From the NCBI GenBank assembly GCA_000955795.1, contig JYOB01000010.1, forward strand, positions 666,590-730,589: a stretch of 64,000 nt of DNA. Reading direction: 5' to 3'. The notes under the pieces are model-generated. The model did not search any database. It saw only the letters and a list, made by a program, of their open reading frames with translations, and was not told where the DNA came from. Below, one piece after another: positions 26,881-34,088 of this stretch. The first letter of the stretch is position 1. Every line of letters begins with the position of its first letter. A program made the position numbers and the translations under genes. This DNA is from Burkholderiaceae bacterium 26 (lineage in GTDB: Bacteria; Pseudomonadota; Gammaproteobacteria; Burkholderiales; Burkholderiaceae).

Positions 26881-26920
26881 CAAACCGGCCAGACCCGAAA
26901 GGGCTGGCCGGTTTTGTTTT
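26881..26920 (+). terminator. Strong rho-independent terminator after the NCS2 permease
   Basis: CAAACCGGCCAGACCC pairs with GGGCTGGCCGGTTTTG around a GAAA tetraloop, with one mismatch, and is followed by a T-rich run. It begins 28 bases after the permease stop. Confidence 0.9.
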
Positions 26921-26948
26921 GCCTAGGAACCGGTTCAGGATCCAACGC

Positions 26949-26975
26949 AAAAAACGCCCGGCACAGGGCCGGGCG
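26949..26975 (-). terminator. Rho-independent terminator of the peroxiredoxin gene
   Basis: Read on the minus strand, CGCCCGGC and GCCGGGCG form a perfect eight-base stem, followed by six T. It lies 25 bases past the peroxiredoxin stop codon and faces the permease terminator. Confidence 0.88.
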
Positions 26976-26999
26976 GCAATCACACTACCAAGGAGACGG

Positions 27000-27638
27000 T
27001 CACTTGTTGGGCTGCGGCGTCAGGCGCAGATACGGCCGCACCGCCTTGTAGCCCTTCGGGAATTTCTGCTTGAGGACTTCCTCGTCCTTCAACGACGGCA
27101 CGATGACCACGTCGTCGCCATCTTGCCAGTTGCCCGGCGTGGCCACGCTGTGGCTGTCGGTCAACTGCAGCGAGTCGATCACGCGCAGCACTTCATTGAA
27201 ATTGCGCCCCGTCGAAGCCGGATACGTAATCGTCAGGCGGATCTTCTTGTTCGGATCGATCACGAACAGCGAACGCACGGTAAAGGTCTCGCTCGCATTC
27301 GGATGGATCATGTCGTACAGCTGCGAGACCTTGCGATCGGGGTCCGCAATGATCGGAAAGTTGACGCTGGTGTTCTGGGTCTCGTTGATGTCGTTGATCC
27401 AGCCCTTATGCGACTCGACCGAATCGACCGACAGCGCAATGGCCTTGACATTGCGCTTGGCAAATTCATCCTTCAGCTTGGCGGTCAGGCCCAGTTCGGT
27501 GGTGCAGACCGGCGTGTAATCGGCCGGGTGCGAAAAAAGCACGCCCCAGCTATTGCCCAGCCACTCATGAAACTTGATGTGGCCTTCACTGGAATCCTGC
27601 TCGAAATCAGGGGCGATATCGCCCAAACGTAGAGACAT
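27000..27638 (-). CDS. 1-Cys (Prx6-type) peroxiredoxin
   Basis: A 212-residue peroxiredoxin that reduces hydrogen peroxide and organic peroxides. The peroxidatic motif SHPADYTPVCTTELG is at about residues 38-52. The C-terminal region (FPIIADPDRKVSQLYDMI, then VRSLFVIDPNKKIRLTITYP and TGRNFNEVLRVIDSLQ) is that of the Prx6 subfamily, with no resolving cysteine. The ATG at 27638 has an ideal GGAGG Shine-Dalgarno six bases upstream. It is monocistronic, with its own terminator. Confidence 0.94.
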   Translation of the reverse strand: MSLRLGDIAPDFEQDSSEGHIKFHEWLGNSWGVLFSHPADYTPVCTTELGLTAKLKDEFAKRNVKAIALSVDSVESHKGWINDINETQNTSVNFPIIADPDRKVSQLYDMIHPNASETFTVRSLFVIDPNKKIRLTITYPASTGRNFNEVLRVIDSLQLTDSHSVATPGNWQDGDDVVIVPSLKDEEVLKQKFPKGYKAVRPYLRLTPQPNK

Positions 27639-27829
27639 CGTGTCCTCCATACACAGATTGGGAACCACTATAGCCAGATTGCCATCCAACCAAAACGACT
27701 ATAAATTCACAACAACATCACTTTTCGTCATTAGGCGCGGCATTTGCTGACAACAGGGTGGAAGGCGTGCGCACATTGCCGGACAATGACCGAAGCCTTG
27801 ATCCATCGCAGTGCGCGCGACGCGAGCGC

Positions 27830-27859
27830 TTGAAGTTTCGCAGCGCTCACACATATGCT
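27830..27859 (+). promoter_or_regulatory. Candidate sigma-70 promoter of the DUF883 operon
   Basis: TTGAAG and TATGCT are separated by 18 bases, 62 bases upstream of the DUF883 start. The match to the consensus is fair and the position suits a short leader. Confidence 0.35.
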
Positions 27860-27920
27860 AGCGAATAAGCGCGCCAAGATATTGACGATTGAACTACCCC
27901 CCGACACCGAGGACCCGACC

Positions 27921-28247
27921 ATGACGAACACTTCCCCCAACCTGGCCGATTCCGTCAATAAGGAGAAACTGATGACCGACGTGAAGACTGTACTGTCCGA
28001 CGCTGAAACCCTGCTCAAACAAGCTGCCTCCAGCAGCGGCGAAAAAGCCGCCGAACTGCGCGAACGCGGCATGGGCATGCTCCGCCAAGCCAAGGAAAAG
28101 GCGCAGGACCTGCAAGACGCGGTCGTCCACAAGAGCAAGGCTGCCGCACGCGCTACCGATGACTACGTCCACGATCATCCGTGGCAAGCCGTGGGCGTGG
28201 CGGCCGGCGTGGGCCTGCTGATCGGCCTGCTGCTCAACCGCAAGTAA
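27921..28247 (+). CDS. DUF883 (ElaB/YqjD-like) membrane-anchored protein
   Basis: A 108-residue protein. Residues 10-80 are a long amphipathic helix rich in Ala, Lys and Glu (for example TVLSDAETLLKQAASSSGEK). The C-terminal 22 residues form a single membrane helix, preceded by DDYVHDHPWQAVGVAAGVG, the DUF883 signature. In E. coli the relatives YqjD and ElaB are tail-anchored in the inner membrane and bind ribosomes in stationary phase. The ATG at 27921 follows a GAGGA site. It heads a three-gene set with a holin-like YqjE and a third small membrane protein. Confidence 0.88.
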   Translation: MTNTSPNLADSVNKEKLMTDVKTVLSDAETLLKQAASSSGEKAAELRERGMGMLRQAKEKAQDLQDAVVHKSKAAARATDDYVHDHPWQAVGVAAGVGLLIGLLLNRK

Positions 28248-28387
28248 CCCGCAGCAGCCTTTCTGGCCGATGGCGCGCGCCCTGTGGATCGCGCCATCGG
28301 CCAGTTGCATTTTGGCGGCCCCATTCCGGGCATGGCGCGTGCTGCGTCCGCAGTGGCGCCATTGGCCTAGCACCCTCTCAACACCTC

Positions 28388-28765
28388 ATGACCGACGACA
28401 CCAGCCCAAAGCTGTTCGCTTCCTTAAAGAAACTGGCCGGCACGGTCGTCTCGATGCTGCAGACGCGGCTCGAGCTGGCGAGCGTCGAACTGGCTGAAGA
28501 AAAAGAACGGCTGCTCGGCACGGCTTTCCTGGGCATGCTGGCCGTGAGCCTGATCGGCCTGTCCATCATGACGCTGACGGCGCTGGTGGTCATCTTGTGC
28601 TGGGATACGTATCGCTGGCAGTCTCTTGCCGTGATGGCCGCGCTGTATGCGCTGGGCGCGGCGGCGTGCTTGTGGAAGGTACGCTCGCTCCTGCGTAACG
28701 CACCGCCACTGTTCGAGGCCACGCTGGCCGAACTCGACAAAGACCGGGAGATCCTGCGCCGATGA
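28388..28765 (+). CDS. Phage-holin-like YqjE family membrane protein
   Basis: A 125-residue protein with an amphipathic N-terminus (residues 1-40) and two transmembrane helices (residues 45-70 and 78-98) joined by a short WDTYRWQS loop. This is the putative actinobacterial holin-X / YqjE family, found next to yqjD in E. coli and presumed to act in envelope stress rather than phage lysis. Start chosen at the ATG at 28388. The next gene overlaps its stop by four bases (ATGA), so they are translated together. Confidence 0.83.
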   Translation: MTDDTSPKLFASLKKLAGTVVSMLQTRLELASVELAEEKERLLGTAFLGMLAVSLIGLSIMTLTALVVILCWDTYRWQSLAVMAALYALGAAACLWKVRSLLRNAPPLFEATLAELDKDREILRR

Positions 28766-29289
28766 CCGATCCGACCGAACACACGCCATCGCCCGGCCCG
28801 TCAATGAACGAACCCGCATCGAGTGCACGACATCATGTGCGGCCATCACGCCGCGGTGCCGAAACGCGCCTGCCGCTAAGCGTCCGCAAGGAATTGCTAC
28901 TGACACGCGCTGCGCTGGAGCGCTACGACTACGCCCAGGCCCGCAACGATGTACATCGCGCCACCAGCCGTACCTTCAGCCTGGGCGGCCTTGGCGCGTT
29001 GCTACCCAACATCATCCGCCCGCTGGCGCGCCCCAATGGCCTGATGCGGGCGCTGGGCATTGCGCGTGAATATCCGCTGGTGGGCACCGCCCTGTCGCTC
29101 GCGTATGCAGGATTGCGCCGCACCTTCATCGGTCGGATCACGCGCAAGCTCGGCAAGGTGGGGATCGTGGCGGGAGCGGCTTGGTGGGGCTACAAGAAAT
29201 GGCAGGATGCACAAGGCGAGCCGGTCAGTGCGCCAACGCCCGCGTCTAATGCCGATGCTAACGAGATCATCCCGGGCAGCACCTCCTGA
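28762..29289 (+). CDS. Conserved hypothetical protein, third gene of the yqjD-yqjE-like operon
   Basis: A 175-residue protein that I do not assign to a named family. It has a polar, Arg-rich N-terminus (residues 1-45), the segment VRKELLLTRAALERYDYAQA, a Gly/Leu-rich stretch FSLGGLGALLPNIIRP, then two weakly hydrophobic helices (PLVGTALSLAYAGLRR and VGIVAGAAWWGYKKW). It occupies the place of YqjK in the E. coli yqjCDEK locus and overlaps the holin-like gene by ATGA. A role in the same membrane complex is likely by context only. Confidence 0.7.
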   Translation: MTDPTEHTPSPGPSMNEPASSARHHVRPSRRGAETRLPLSVRKELLLTRAALERYDYAQARNDVHRATSRTFSLGGLGALLPNIIRPLARPNGLMRALGIAREYPLVGTALSLAYAGLRRTFIGRITRKLGKVGIVAGAAWWGYKKWQDAQGEPVSAPTPASNADANEIIPGSTS

Positions 29290-29310
29290 AAGGGCTACCC
29301 GCCCGCCAAA

Positions 29311-29334
29311 AAAGGCCGGAGCAATCCGGCCTTT
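29311..29334. terminator. Bidirectional terminator between the yqjDE-like operon and a convergent gene
   Basis: AAAGGCCGGA and TCCGGCCTTT form a perfect ten-base stem with a GCAA loop. A-rich and T-rich flanks allow termination in both directions, serving the operon on the left and the gene on the right. Confidence 0.85.
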
Positions 29335-29355
29335 CTCGTTTGTGGCAGCGCAATA

Positions 29356-29721
29356 TCAGTGCAGCGGAATCGGATGGCGCATGCGCTCCCAGCGCCGGGC
29401 CATGTTCTGGCGCAAACCAGCGAGCCCGTGCGGCTGCTCCGTTGCACCCACCGCGGCGGGAGCTGGTTGCACTGTCACGTCCGCGTCACGCCCGATGCGC
29501 CGCCGGCCGTGCCACATCAGCGCGCCGCTGGCGGTCCAGCCGATCACGAACAGCGTGTCACCAACATGTCGAAGGGAATCGGGTGACGTGCCCGCATGGA
29601 AGATGGCGCCCAGCATATCGGGAGGCAACTCCGCGCAGACCCAGAGAAAAATGGCTGGCGCAGAAGCAAAGACTCCCGGCTGCCACCATGGGTGGGCAAC
29701 TTGCACTTTGTCGGTCTCCAT
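29356..29721 (-). CDS. Hypothetical protein with two hydrophobic segments
   Basis: A 121-residue frame with two moderately hydrophobic segments (FASAPAIFLWVCAELPPDM and VGDTLFVIGWTASGALMW), possibly membrane-inserted, and a basic C-terminus. No family is recognised. A good GGAGGGCGCC ribosome site precedes the ATG, and the gene ends just before a bidirectional terminator, which supports it being expressed. Overlapping frames on the other strand look like shadows. Confidence 0.5.
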   Translation of the reverse strand: METDKVQVAHPWWQPGVFASAPAIFLWVCAELPPDMLGAIFHAGTSPDSLRHVGDTLFVIGWTASGALMWHGRRRIGRDADVTVQPAPAAVGATEQPHGLAGLRQNMARRWERMRHPIPLH

Positions 29722-29970
29722 GGCGCCCTCCGTCGCTTCTTCTAGTGATGTTTCGATCCTATGCCTCGCATGTGCAAATGGCGACCCGCCCGTTGCTGAA
29801 TGGCATGTCGGATTCGTCCGACATCGGCCACCGGTCAGCGCATTCAGGCTGGTCCGTTTGGGCTAGGGGCCACTCCGCATGGCACGCGGATGGCGTAACC
29901 ACGCGGCGACGGCACAGCGCCTGCGCAGGCGAGTTCAGGATTACGGCGGCGGAGCCCAGCCCCCGCTCAT

Positions 29971-29984
29971 ATGCATAATGCATA
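29971..29984. promoter_or_regulatory. Tandem ATGCATA repeat upstream of fetA
   Basis: Two directly adjacent copies of ATGCATA lie 48-61 bases before the fetA start, in an AT-rich pocket (CATAATGCATAAAAG) that may include a -10 element. It could be a regulator site for the iron exporter; no matching regulator is nearby. Confidence 0.3.
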
Positions 29985-30031
29985 AAAGCGGCGCATTGAT
30001 GCCGTACCGTACGCAACACACTCGCCCCACC

Positions 30032-30706
30032 ATGCTGGCCGCCTCCCATCTCCAACGCCGCGATGCACGCACCGGTGTCACGCTGCTGCAACCTGCCACG
30101 CTTGCCGTGCAGGCCGGCGATCGCATTGCGCTGACCGGGCCCTCAGGTGCGGGCAAAAGCGTGCTGCTGCGCGCGCTGGCATTGCTCGATCCGCTCGATG
30201 GCGGGCAGGTGACATGGCATGGCCAAGTGATCGGACCGCGCGCGGTTCCGGCCTATCGTTGCCAGGTGGCGTACGTGCGTCAGCGCCCCGCGTTGCTCTC
30301 TGGCACAGTGGAAGACAACCTGCACATGCCATACGGCCTACATGCGCGGCGACATAGCACCGGATTCGATCGCGACGCCGCCATCGCCCTGCTTGCGGGC
30401 GCCGAGCGCGACGCCATCTTTCTAGACAAGAACGCCATCGATCTTTCCGGCGGTGAAGCGCAGATCGCAGCGCTGGTCCGCACGCTGCAGACAGGGCCGA
30501 CCGTCCTGCTGCTTGACGAACCTACAGCCGCCCTTGACCCCGCCTCCGCACGCGCCGTTGAGGCGCTTTTGCAGCATTGGTTCGCTCAGGCGCCCGAGCG
30601 GCATGCGTGGATATGGGTGACGCACGATCCGGCGCAGGCGGAACGCATCGGCAATCGGCATTGGCGCATGGTTGCCGGACGGCTCGACACGGAGCCCACG
30701 CGATGA
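30032..30706 (+). CDS. fetA: Iron efflux ABC transporter ATP-binding protein
   Basis: A 224-residue ABC ATPase. It has Walker A GPSGAGKS near residue 40, Q-loop VAYVRQRPALLSGTVEDNL, signature LSGGEAQIAALVRTL, Walker B VLLLDEPTAALD and the switch histidine VTHD. With the downstream FetB permease it matches FetAB (YbbL/YbbM), which exports iron and raises resistance to peroxide stress in E. coli. An upstream in-frame ATG at 29999 would add 11 residues. The permease gene overlaps its stop codon (ATGA). Confidence 0.87.
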   Translation: MLAASHLQRRDARTGVTLLQPATLAVQAGDRIALTGPSGAGKSVLLRALALLDPLDGGQVTWHGQVIGPRAVPAYRCQVAYVRQRPALLSGTVEDNLHMPYGLHARRHSTGFDRDAAIALLAGAERDAIFLDKNAIDLSGGEAQIAALVRTLQTGPTVLLLDEPTAALDPASARAVEALLQHWFAQAPERHAWIWVTHDPAQAERIGNRHWRMVAGRLDTEPTR

Positions 30707-31512
30707 ACGGGCAGGACCTCTCGCTCTCCGCTTGGCGGGTCGGCATTGCGGCTGCGCTGATCCTCGTGAACGGCGCGCTGTCCATCGGGCTGGGGCTTGG
30801 GCTCGAGCGACGCCTGGCCTGGGCAGCCCTGCGCACCGTCGTGCAGTTGCTGGCGGTAGGCTTCGTGCTGGAATGGGTATTCGCGCACGCGCATTGGCCG
30901 GTGGTGCTGGGCATCGTGGCTGTCATGACGTTGATTGCCGGCCATGCGACCGGCAGCCGGGGCGCGCGCGGCTATGCGGGCCTGCGGCTGGATGGCACGT
31001 TGTCGGTCTTCGGCAGCACATGGCTGATCGGAGCGATCGGGCTGGTGGCCGTACTGCATGCGCGGCCGTGGTATGAGCCGCAATACGCGATCCCGATCAT
31101 GGGGATGATCCTGGGGAACACGCTCACCGGCGTGGGCCTTGCGCTGGAGCGAATGACCGGCGAACTCACTGCCACGCGCGACCAAGTGGAGACAATTCTC
31201 GCGCTGGGTGGCACACGCTGGGAGGCCGCTCGCAATGCCGCACGCACGGCCGTGCGCGCCGGCATGACGCCGATCATCAATCAGATGACCGTCGTGGGCG
31301 TGGTGAGCCTGCCCGGCATGATGACGGGCCAGGTGCTGGCTGGGCAGTCACCGCTGGAGGCCGTGCGCTACCAGATCGTCATCATGTTCCTGCTCGCAGC
31401 GTCTTCGGGGCTAGGCACCGTCGCGGCCGTCCTGCTGGCCTACCGCCGGCTATTCAGCCGCGAGCACCAATTGCTGACTGCACGCATCACGCAACGCGTC
31501 GGAGCGAAATAA
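30703..31512 (+). CDS. fetB: Iron efflux ABC transporter permease
   Basis: A 269-residue polytopic membrane protein of the UPF0014 / FetB family, with about seven hydrophobic helices. Family hallmarks are EWVFAHAHWPVVLGIVAVMT, the conserved IPIMGMILGNTLTGVGLALE, a cytoplasmic coupling region (ILALGGTRWEAARNAAR), and VVGVVSLPGMMTGQVLAGQ. It is translationally coupled to fetA by an ATGA overlap; a NUDIX gene starts one base after its stop, so the three share a transcript. Confidence 0.9.
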   Translation: MNGQDLSLSAWRVGIAAALILVNGALSIGLGLGLERRLAWAALRTVVQLLAVGFVLEWVFAHAHWPVVLGIVAVMTLIAGHATGSRGARGYAGLRLDGTLSVFGSTWLIGAIGLVAVLHARPWYEPQYAIPIMGMILGNTLTGVGLALERMTGELTATRDQVETILALGGTRWEAARNAARTAVRAGMTPIINQMTVVGVVSLPGMMTGQVLAGQSPLEAVRYQIVIMFLLAASSGLGTVAAVLLAYRRLFSREHQLLTARITQRVGAK

Positions 31513-31513
31513 C

Positions 31514-31975
31514 ATGCCGATCGCCCTATCCTGCGGCATCGTCCTGCTCAACGAAGACGGCGACGTTCTCCTCGCCCACGCCACAGAAACGCGCCACTGG
31601 GACATCCCCAAAGGCGCCCCCGACCCGGGCGAAAACGACCGCGACGCCGCCCTGCGCGAGACACGCGAGGAAACCGGCCTCGTGCTCGACAGCCACGCAC
31701 TGATCGAACTGGGCCGCTTTCCCTATCGCCGTGACAAGGAGCTCCACTTGTTCGCCACGCGCCTGCGCCGCGCGGAAGTTGCGCTCGACACGCTGAAGTG
31801 CACGTCGATGTTCAACAGCTATCACACCGGCCGGCTCATCCCCGAGATGGATGCATACCGCTGGACCACGGCGGACGAAGTACCGCAGTACGCGAGCCAA
31901 TCGCTCACGCGGCTGTTTGCGCAGACGTTGACGCTGGCGAGTATTGATGCTCGTTTGCGTGAGAACGGTATCTAA
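31514..31975 (+). CDS. NUDIX hydrolase
   Basis: A 153-residue NUDIX protein that hydrolyses a nucleoside diphosphate linked to another group. The Nudix box is intact: a glycine in GAPDPGEN, then RETREETGLV (pattern GX5EX7REUXEEXGU), at about residues 34-57. The rest is a compact alpha-beta sandwich with FPYRRDKELHLFATRL. Substrate not predictable. It lies one base downstream of fetB and probably shares that transcript. The AT-rich island begins right after its stop. Confidence 0.87.
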   Translation: MPIALSCGIVLLNEDGDVLLAHATETRHWDIPKGAPDPGENDRDAALRETREETGLVLDSHALIELGRFPYRRDKELHLFATRLRRAEVALDTLKCTSMFNSYHTGRLIPEMDAYRWTTADEVPQYASQSLTRLFAQTLTLASIDARLRENGI

Positions 31976-32167
31976 TTGCTTAGGACGACACGCACACAAG
32001 GCCGTCTCTGTCAAAGATATCGTCTATCGATTTAACGCACCACCGTGATATCAATATAACAAAATAGATATCCAAGAAATCACTTGAAAACCGGTAAAAT
32101 TTCACCTGCTCCATATCCCAATGGAACCTCGCTCAAATATCAAAAATCCGAAACCACGTTAATTAAA
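31976..32167. other. AT-rich leader at the left edge of the acquired island
   Basis: After the NUDIX stop the composition drops abruptly in G+C. Two GATATC sites flank an A/T-only stretch near 32047-32072. No gene is seen. It is probably the promoter region of the beta-helix gene and the left edge of a horizontally acquired segment. Confidence 0.4.
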
Positions 32168-33211
32168 ATGAATATTTATTCTTCTGCACCTTATATTTTT
32201 ACGCCCAGCCCCAACTCCGACAACAGCCCAGCAATCCAGAGCCTGATTGCAGCAGGGAATCGGTGGATTCAAATTGACGGCGACCAATGCCCAATTAGCA
32301 CCACAATCAGCCTACAGGATTCCAACAAGAACCCTTATCATGGCGTTATTATCGAACCATCTCCGAATTTTTCCACGGTCACAATCGATACGAGTAACAT
32401 CGGAAGAAATCCGGCGGCACCGACTGATCCAAGCTACGCCGCCTTCGAATACCACGGCAACCTGGATGCTGCCGGATACCTGACGCAAGCCGCAAACCCT
32501 GATCGTCTTGAGATATTCGTTAATGATGGATCGCTCTATTCCCCTGGGGATTGGATTTTTATTTCCGATGCTTCAACCAATCCGGAACAGTATTTGCTCC
32601 CAGCGGATGGACCGATGGAGATTGGTCGTGTGCTATACACATCAGCCAATTCGCTGATCCTCGGCGCCGCTCTTAAACGTTCGCACCCCATCAATGCAAT
32701 TGTCGCATTTTGCAAGCCGATCAGAAATTTGGTTTTTCGTGACCTAGAGTTCACCGGCGACTCGGCTGTCGGTATTCATGTACACATGTCACATGATGGC
32801 CTTTTTGAGAGAATTACTGCCGCCGATTGGCAAGGGCGCACGATGCTTCTTTTGGATAGTGGCGGAAAGAACAATACGGTCATTGATTGCTACTGCACCG
32901 CCACCACACCCGGCATTGGTGCCGGACAATCGATTTGGGGCATTGCGCTTGAGGGTCAGGACCAGAGCCGTGTCATCAATTCTGGAGGCGAACAATGCGG
33001 TGCCGGTGTCACGCTGAACTATTGCATTGATACGATGGCAGTTAACGCTCGCGCGCGCAACAACACGGTGAATTTGGGCGTCTACACGTACTCAATTCGG
33101 ACTGGCTTCATTCGACCGCAAACGGCGTCGCCGCAAATTGTTGACACCGTCATCACTGACGGCTGCGTCGATTGCTACATGCTCGACAAACAACCCCTGA
33201 CTCTACCCTGA
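32168..33211 (+). CDS. Probable right-handed beta-helix (pectate-lyase-fold) protein, horizontally acquired
   Basis: A 347-residue protein with codon use and base composition visibly more AT-rich than every neighbour. The N-terminal part (YIFTPSPNSDNSPAIQSLI, then GGDQ-like turn) resembles the start of pectate-lyase-3 or phage tailspike beta-helices. From about residue 190 on it shows short strands with turns every 20-25 residues (NLVFRDLEFTG, GLFERITAADW, NTVIDCYC, SRVINSGGEQCG, NTVNLGVYTYS), the pattern of parallel beta-helix repeats. Six or more cysteines lie in the C-terminal half. There is no signal peptide. Function could be a glycan-active or adhesive protein. An upstream TTG at 32084 is a less likely start. 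Confidence 0.6.
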   Translation: MNIYSSAPYIFTPSPNSDNSPAIQSLIAAGNRWIQIDGDQCPISTTISLQDSNKNPYHGVIIEPSPNFSTVTIDTSNIGRNPAAPTDPSYAAFEYHGNLDAAGYLTQAANPDRLEIFVNDGSLYSPGDWIFISDASTNPEQYLLPADGPMEIGRVLYTSANSLILGAALKRSHPINAIVAFCKPIRNLVFRDLEFTGDSAVGIHVHMSHDGLFERITAADWQGRTMLLLDSGGKNNTVIDCYCTATTPGIGAGQSIWGIALEGQDQSRVINSGGEQCGAGVTLNYCIDTMAVNARARNNTVNLGVYTYSIRTGFIRPQTASPQIVDTVITDGCVDCYMLDKQPLTLP

Positions 33212-33212
33212 T

Positions 33213-33238
33213 AAAAAAGCCGCCTTTTGGCGGTTTTT
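33213..33238. terminator. Terminator after the beta-helix gene
   Basis: AAAAAAGCCGCC pairs with GGCGGTTTTT around a TTTT loop, immediately after the beta-helix stop. The symmetrical A and T tracts let it work in both directions, so it may also end the kgu-operon transcript coming from the right. Confidence 0.85.
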
Positions 33239-33295
33239 GCAATGTCATACCGCCCTTATGTAGAAAATGAAGACAGATTGAAGGCTTTCCAACAC

Positions 33296-33602
33296 CTAAA
33301 CCAGCACATCACCTTCAATGGTCGTGCGATGCAGCGTGCGCTGATATTTGTCGGGGCAGCCTGGCGCGAAGTAGATGCTGGATCGGTTATCCCAGAGCGG
33401 CATGTCGCTGGCACGCCAGTGGTGCGTGTAGACGTTGTCGGCGCGGATGCTGTGAGCGAAGAGCTGCTCCAGCACGCTGGTGCTTTCGTCTTCCGGCAAG
33501 CCGATGATGTGCGAGGTGTCTTGGAGACACCATCCGGTGCAGACACGGACGGCGTCGACTGCCGCGAAGGAAGCAATCCGCAACCGCATATCCAGCGCAC
33601 GA
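33296..33602 (-). pseudogene. 3' remnant of a TauD/TfdA-type dioxygenase gene
   Basis: On the minus strand, the frame ending at 33296 encodes about 75 residues that match the C-terminus of TauD/TfdA Fe(II)/2-oxoglutarate dioxygenases: SHIIGLPEDESTSVLEQLF, then YTHHWRASDMPLWDNRS (iron-site WDNR) and YQRTLHRTTIEGD (the last histidine and arginine of the active site). The N-terminal two thirds, with the HxD iron motif, are missing; upstream sequence runs into the 3' end of the deoxyribosyltransferase gene. It is therefore a truncated, non-functional fragment beside the AT-rich island, showing a deletion or insertion at this point. Confidence 0.75.
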
Positions 33603-34088
33603 CTATGCGTAGTGCGCGCGCATGCGCTCCAGGCACACGCGCACATCGCCCACGACGAGGCGGCAGCTGCAAGCAATCATGAGGTTGCGCGGCAGGCCGA
33701 AATCTTCCACGGCCCAGCCATCTGCATCGTTGCCGTTAGTGTTCGGCACCTGCCCCAAGAGTGGCTCGGCGGGCACGTTGTAGCACCACACGTCTTTGCC
33801 ACGGGCAATGGCGTAGCCGATTTCAAAGCACGTGCCGGAATCGGGTTCGTAGCCGCGAAAATCAGCCACATTGGCAAGCACGGCGTCGGCTGAATCGATC
33901 AGCGCGATGTTCTGGCGGTAGATTTCCGCGGCGGTCGCAGGGCCATTGGCCTGGGGTGCGATGGAGTTGTCGAGCGGATACAGGCCGATATAGCCGAACT
34001 CCTCACACAACGCCTTGAGTGTGTCGCCGTGTGCGACGGGCTCCGGTCGGAAAACGTCCGGCCCGGCAAGATACAGGCGCAACGTCAT
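33603..34088 (-). CDS. Nucleoside 2-deoxyribosyltransferase
   Basis: A 161-residue protein of the nucleoside 2-deoxyribosyltransferase family, which moves 2-deoxyribose between bases or hydrolyses modified nucleosides. Conserved features are LYLAGPDVF at the N-terminus, YPLDNS, the IYRQNIALIDSADAVLANV segment, and DSGTCFEIGYAIARGKDVW with the catalytic glutamate (E in CFEIG). It overlaps the ptxS stop by four bases (ATGA), so it is translated with the regulator at the end of the kgu gene set. A link between this enzyme and ketogluconate use is not known and may be accidental. Confidence 0.87.
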   Translation of the reverse strand: MTLRLYLAGPDVFRPEPVAHGDTLKALCEEFGYIGLYPLDNSIAPQANGPATAAEIYRQNIALIDSADAVLANVADFRGYEPDSGTCFEIGYAIARGKDVWCYNVPAEPLLGQVPNTNGNDADGWAVEDFGLPRNLMIACSCRLVVGDVRVCLERMRAHYA

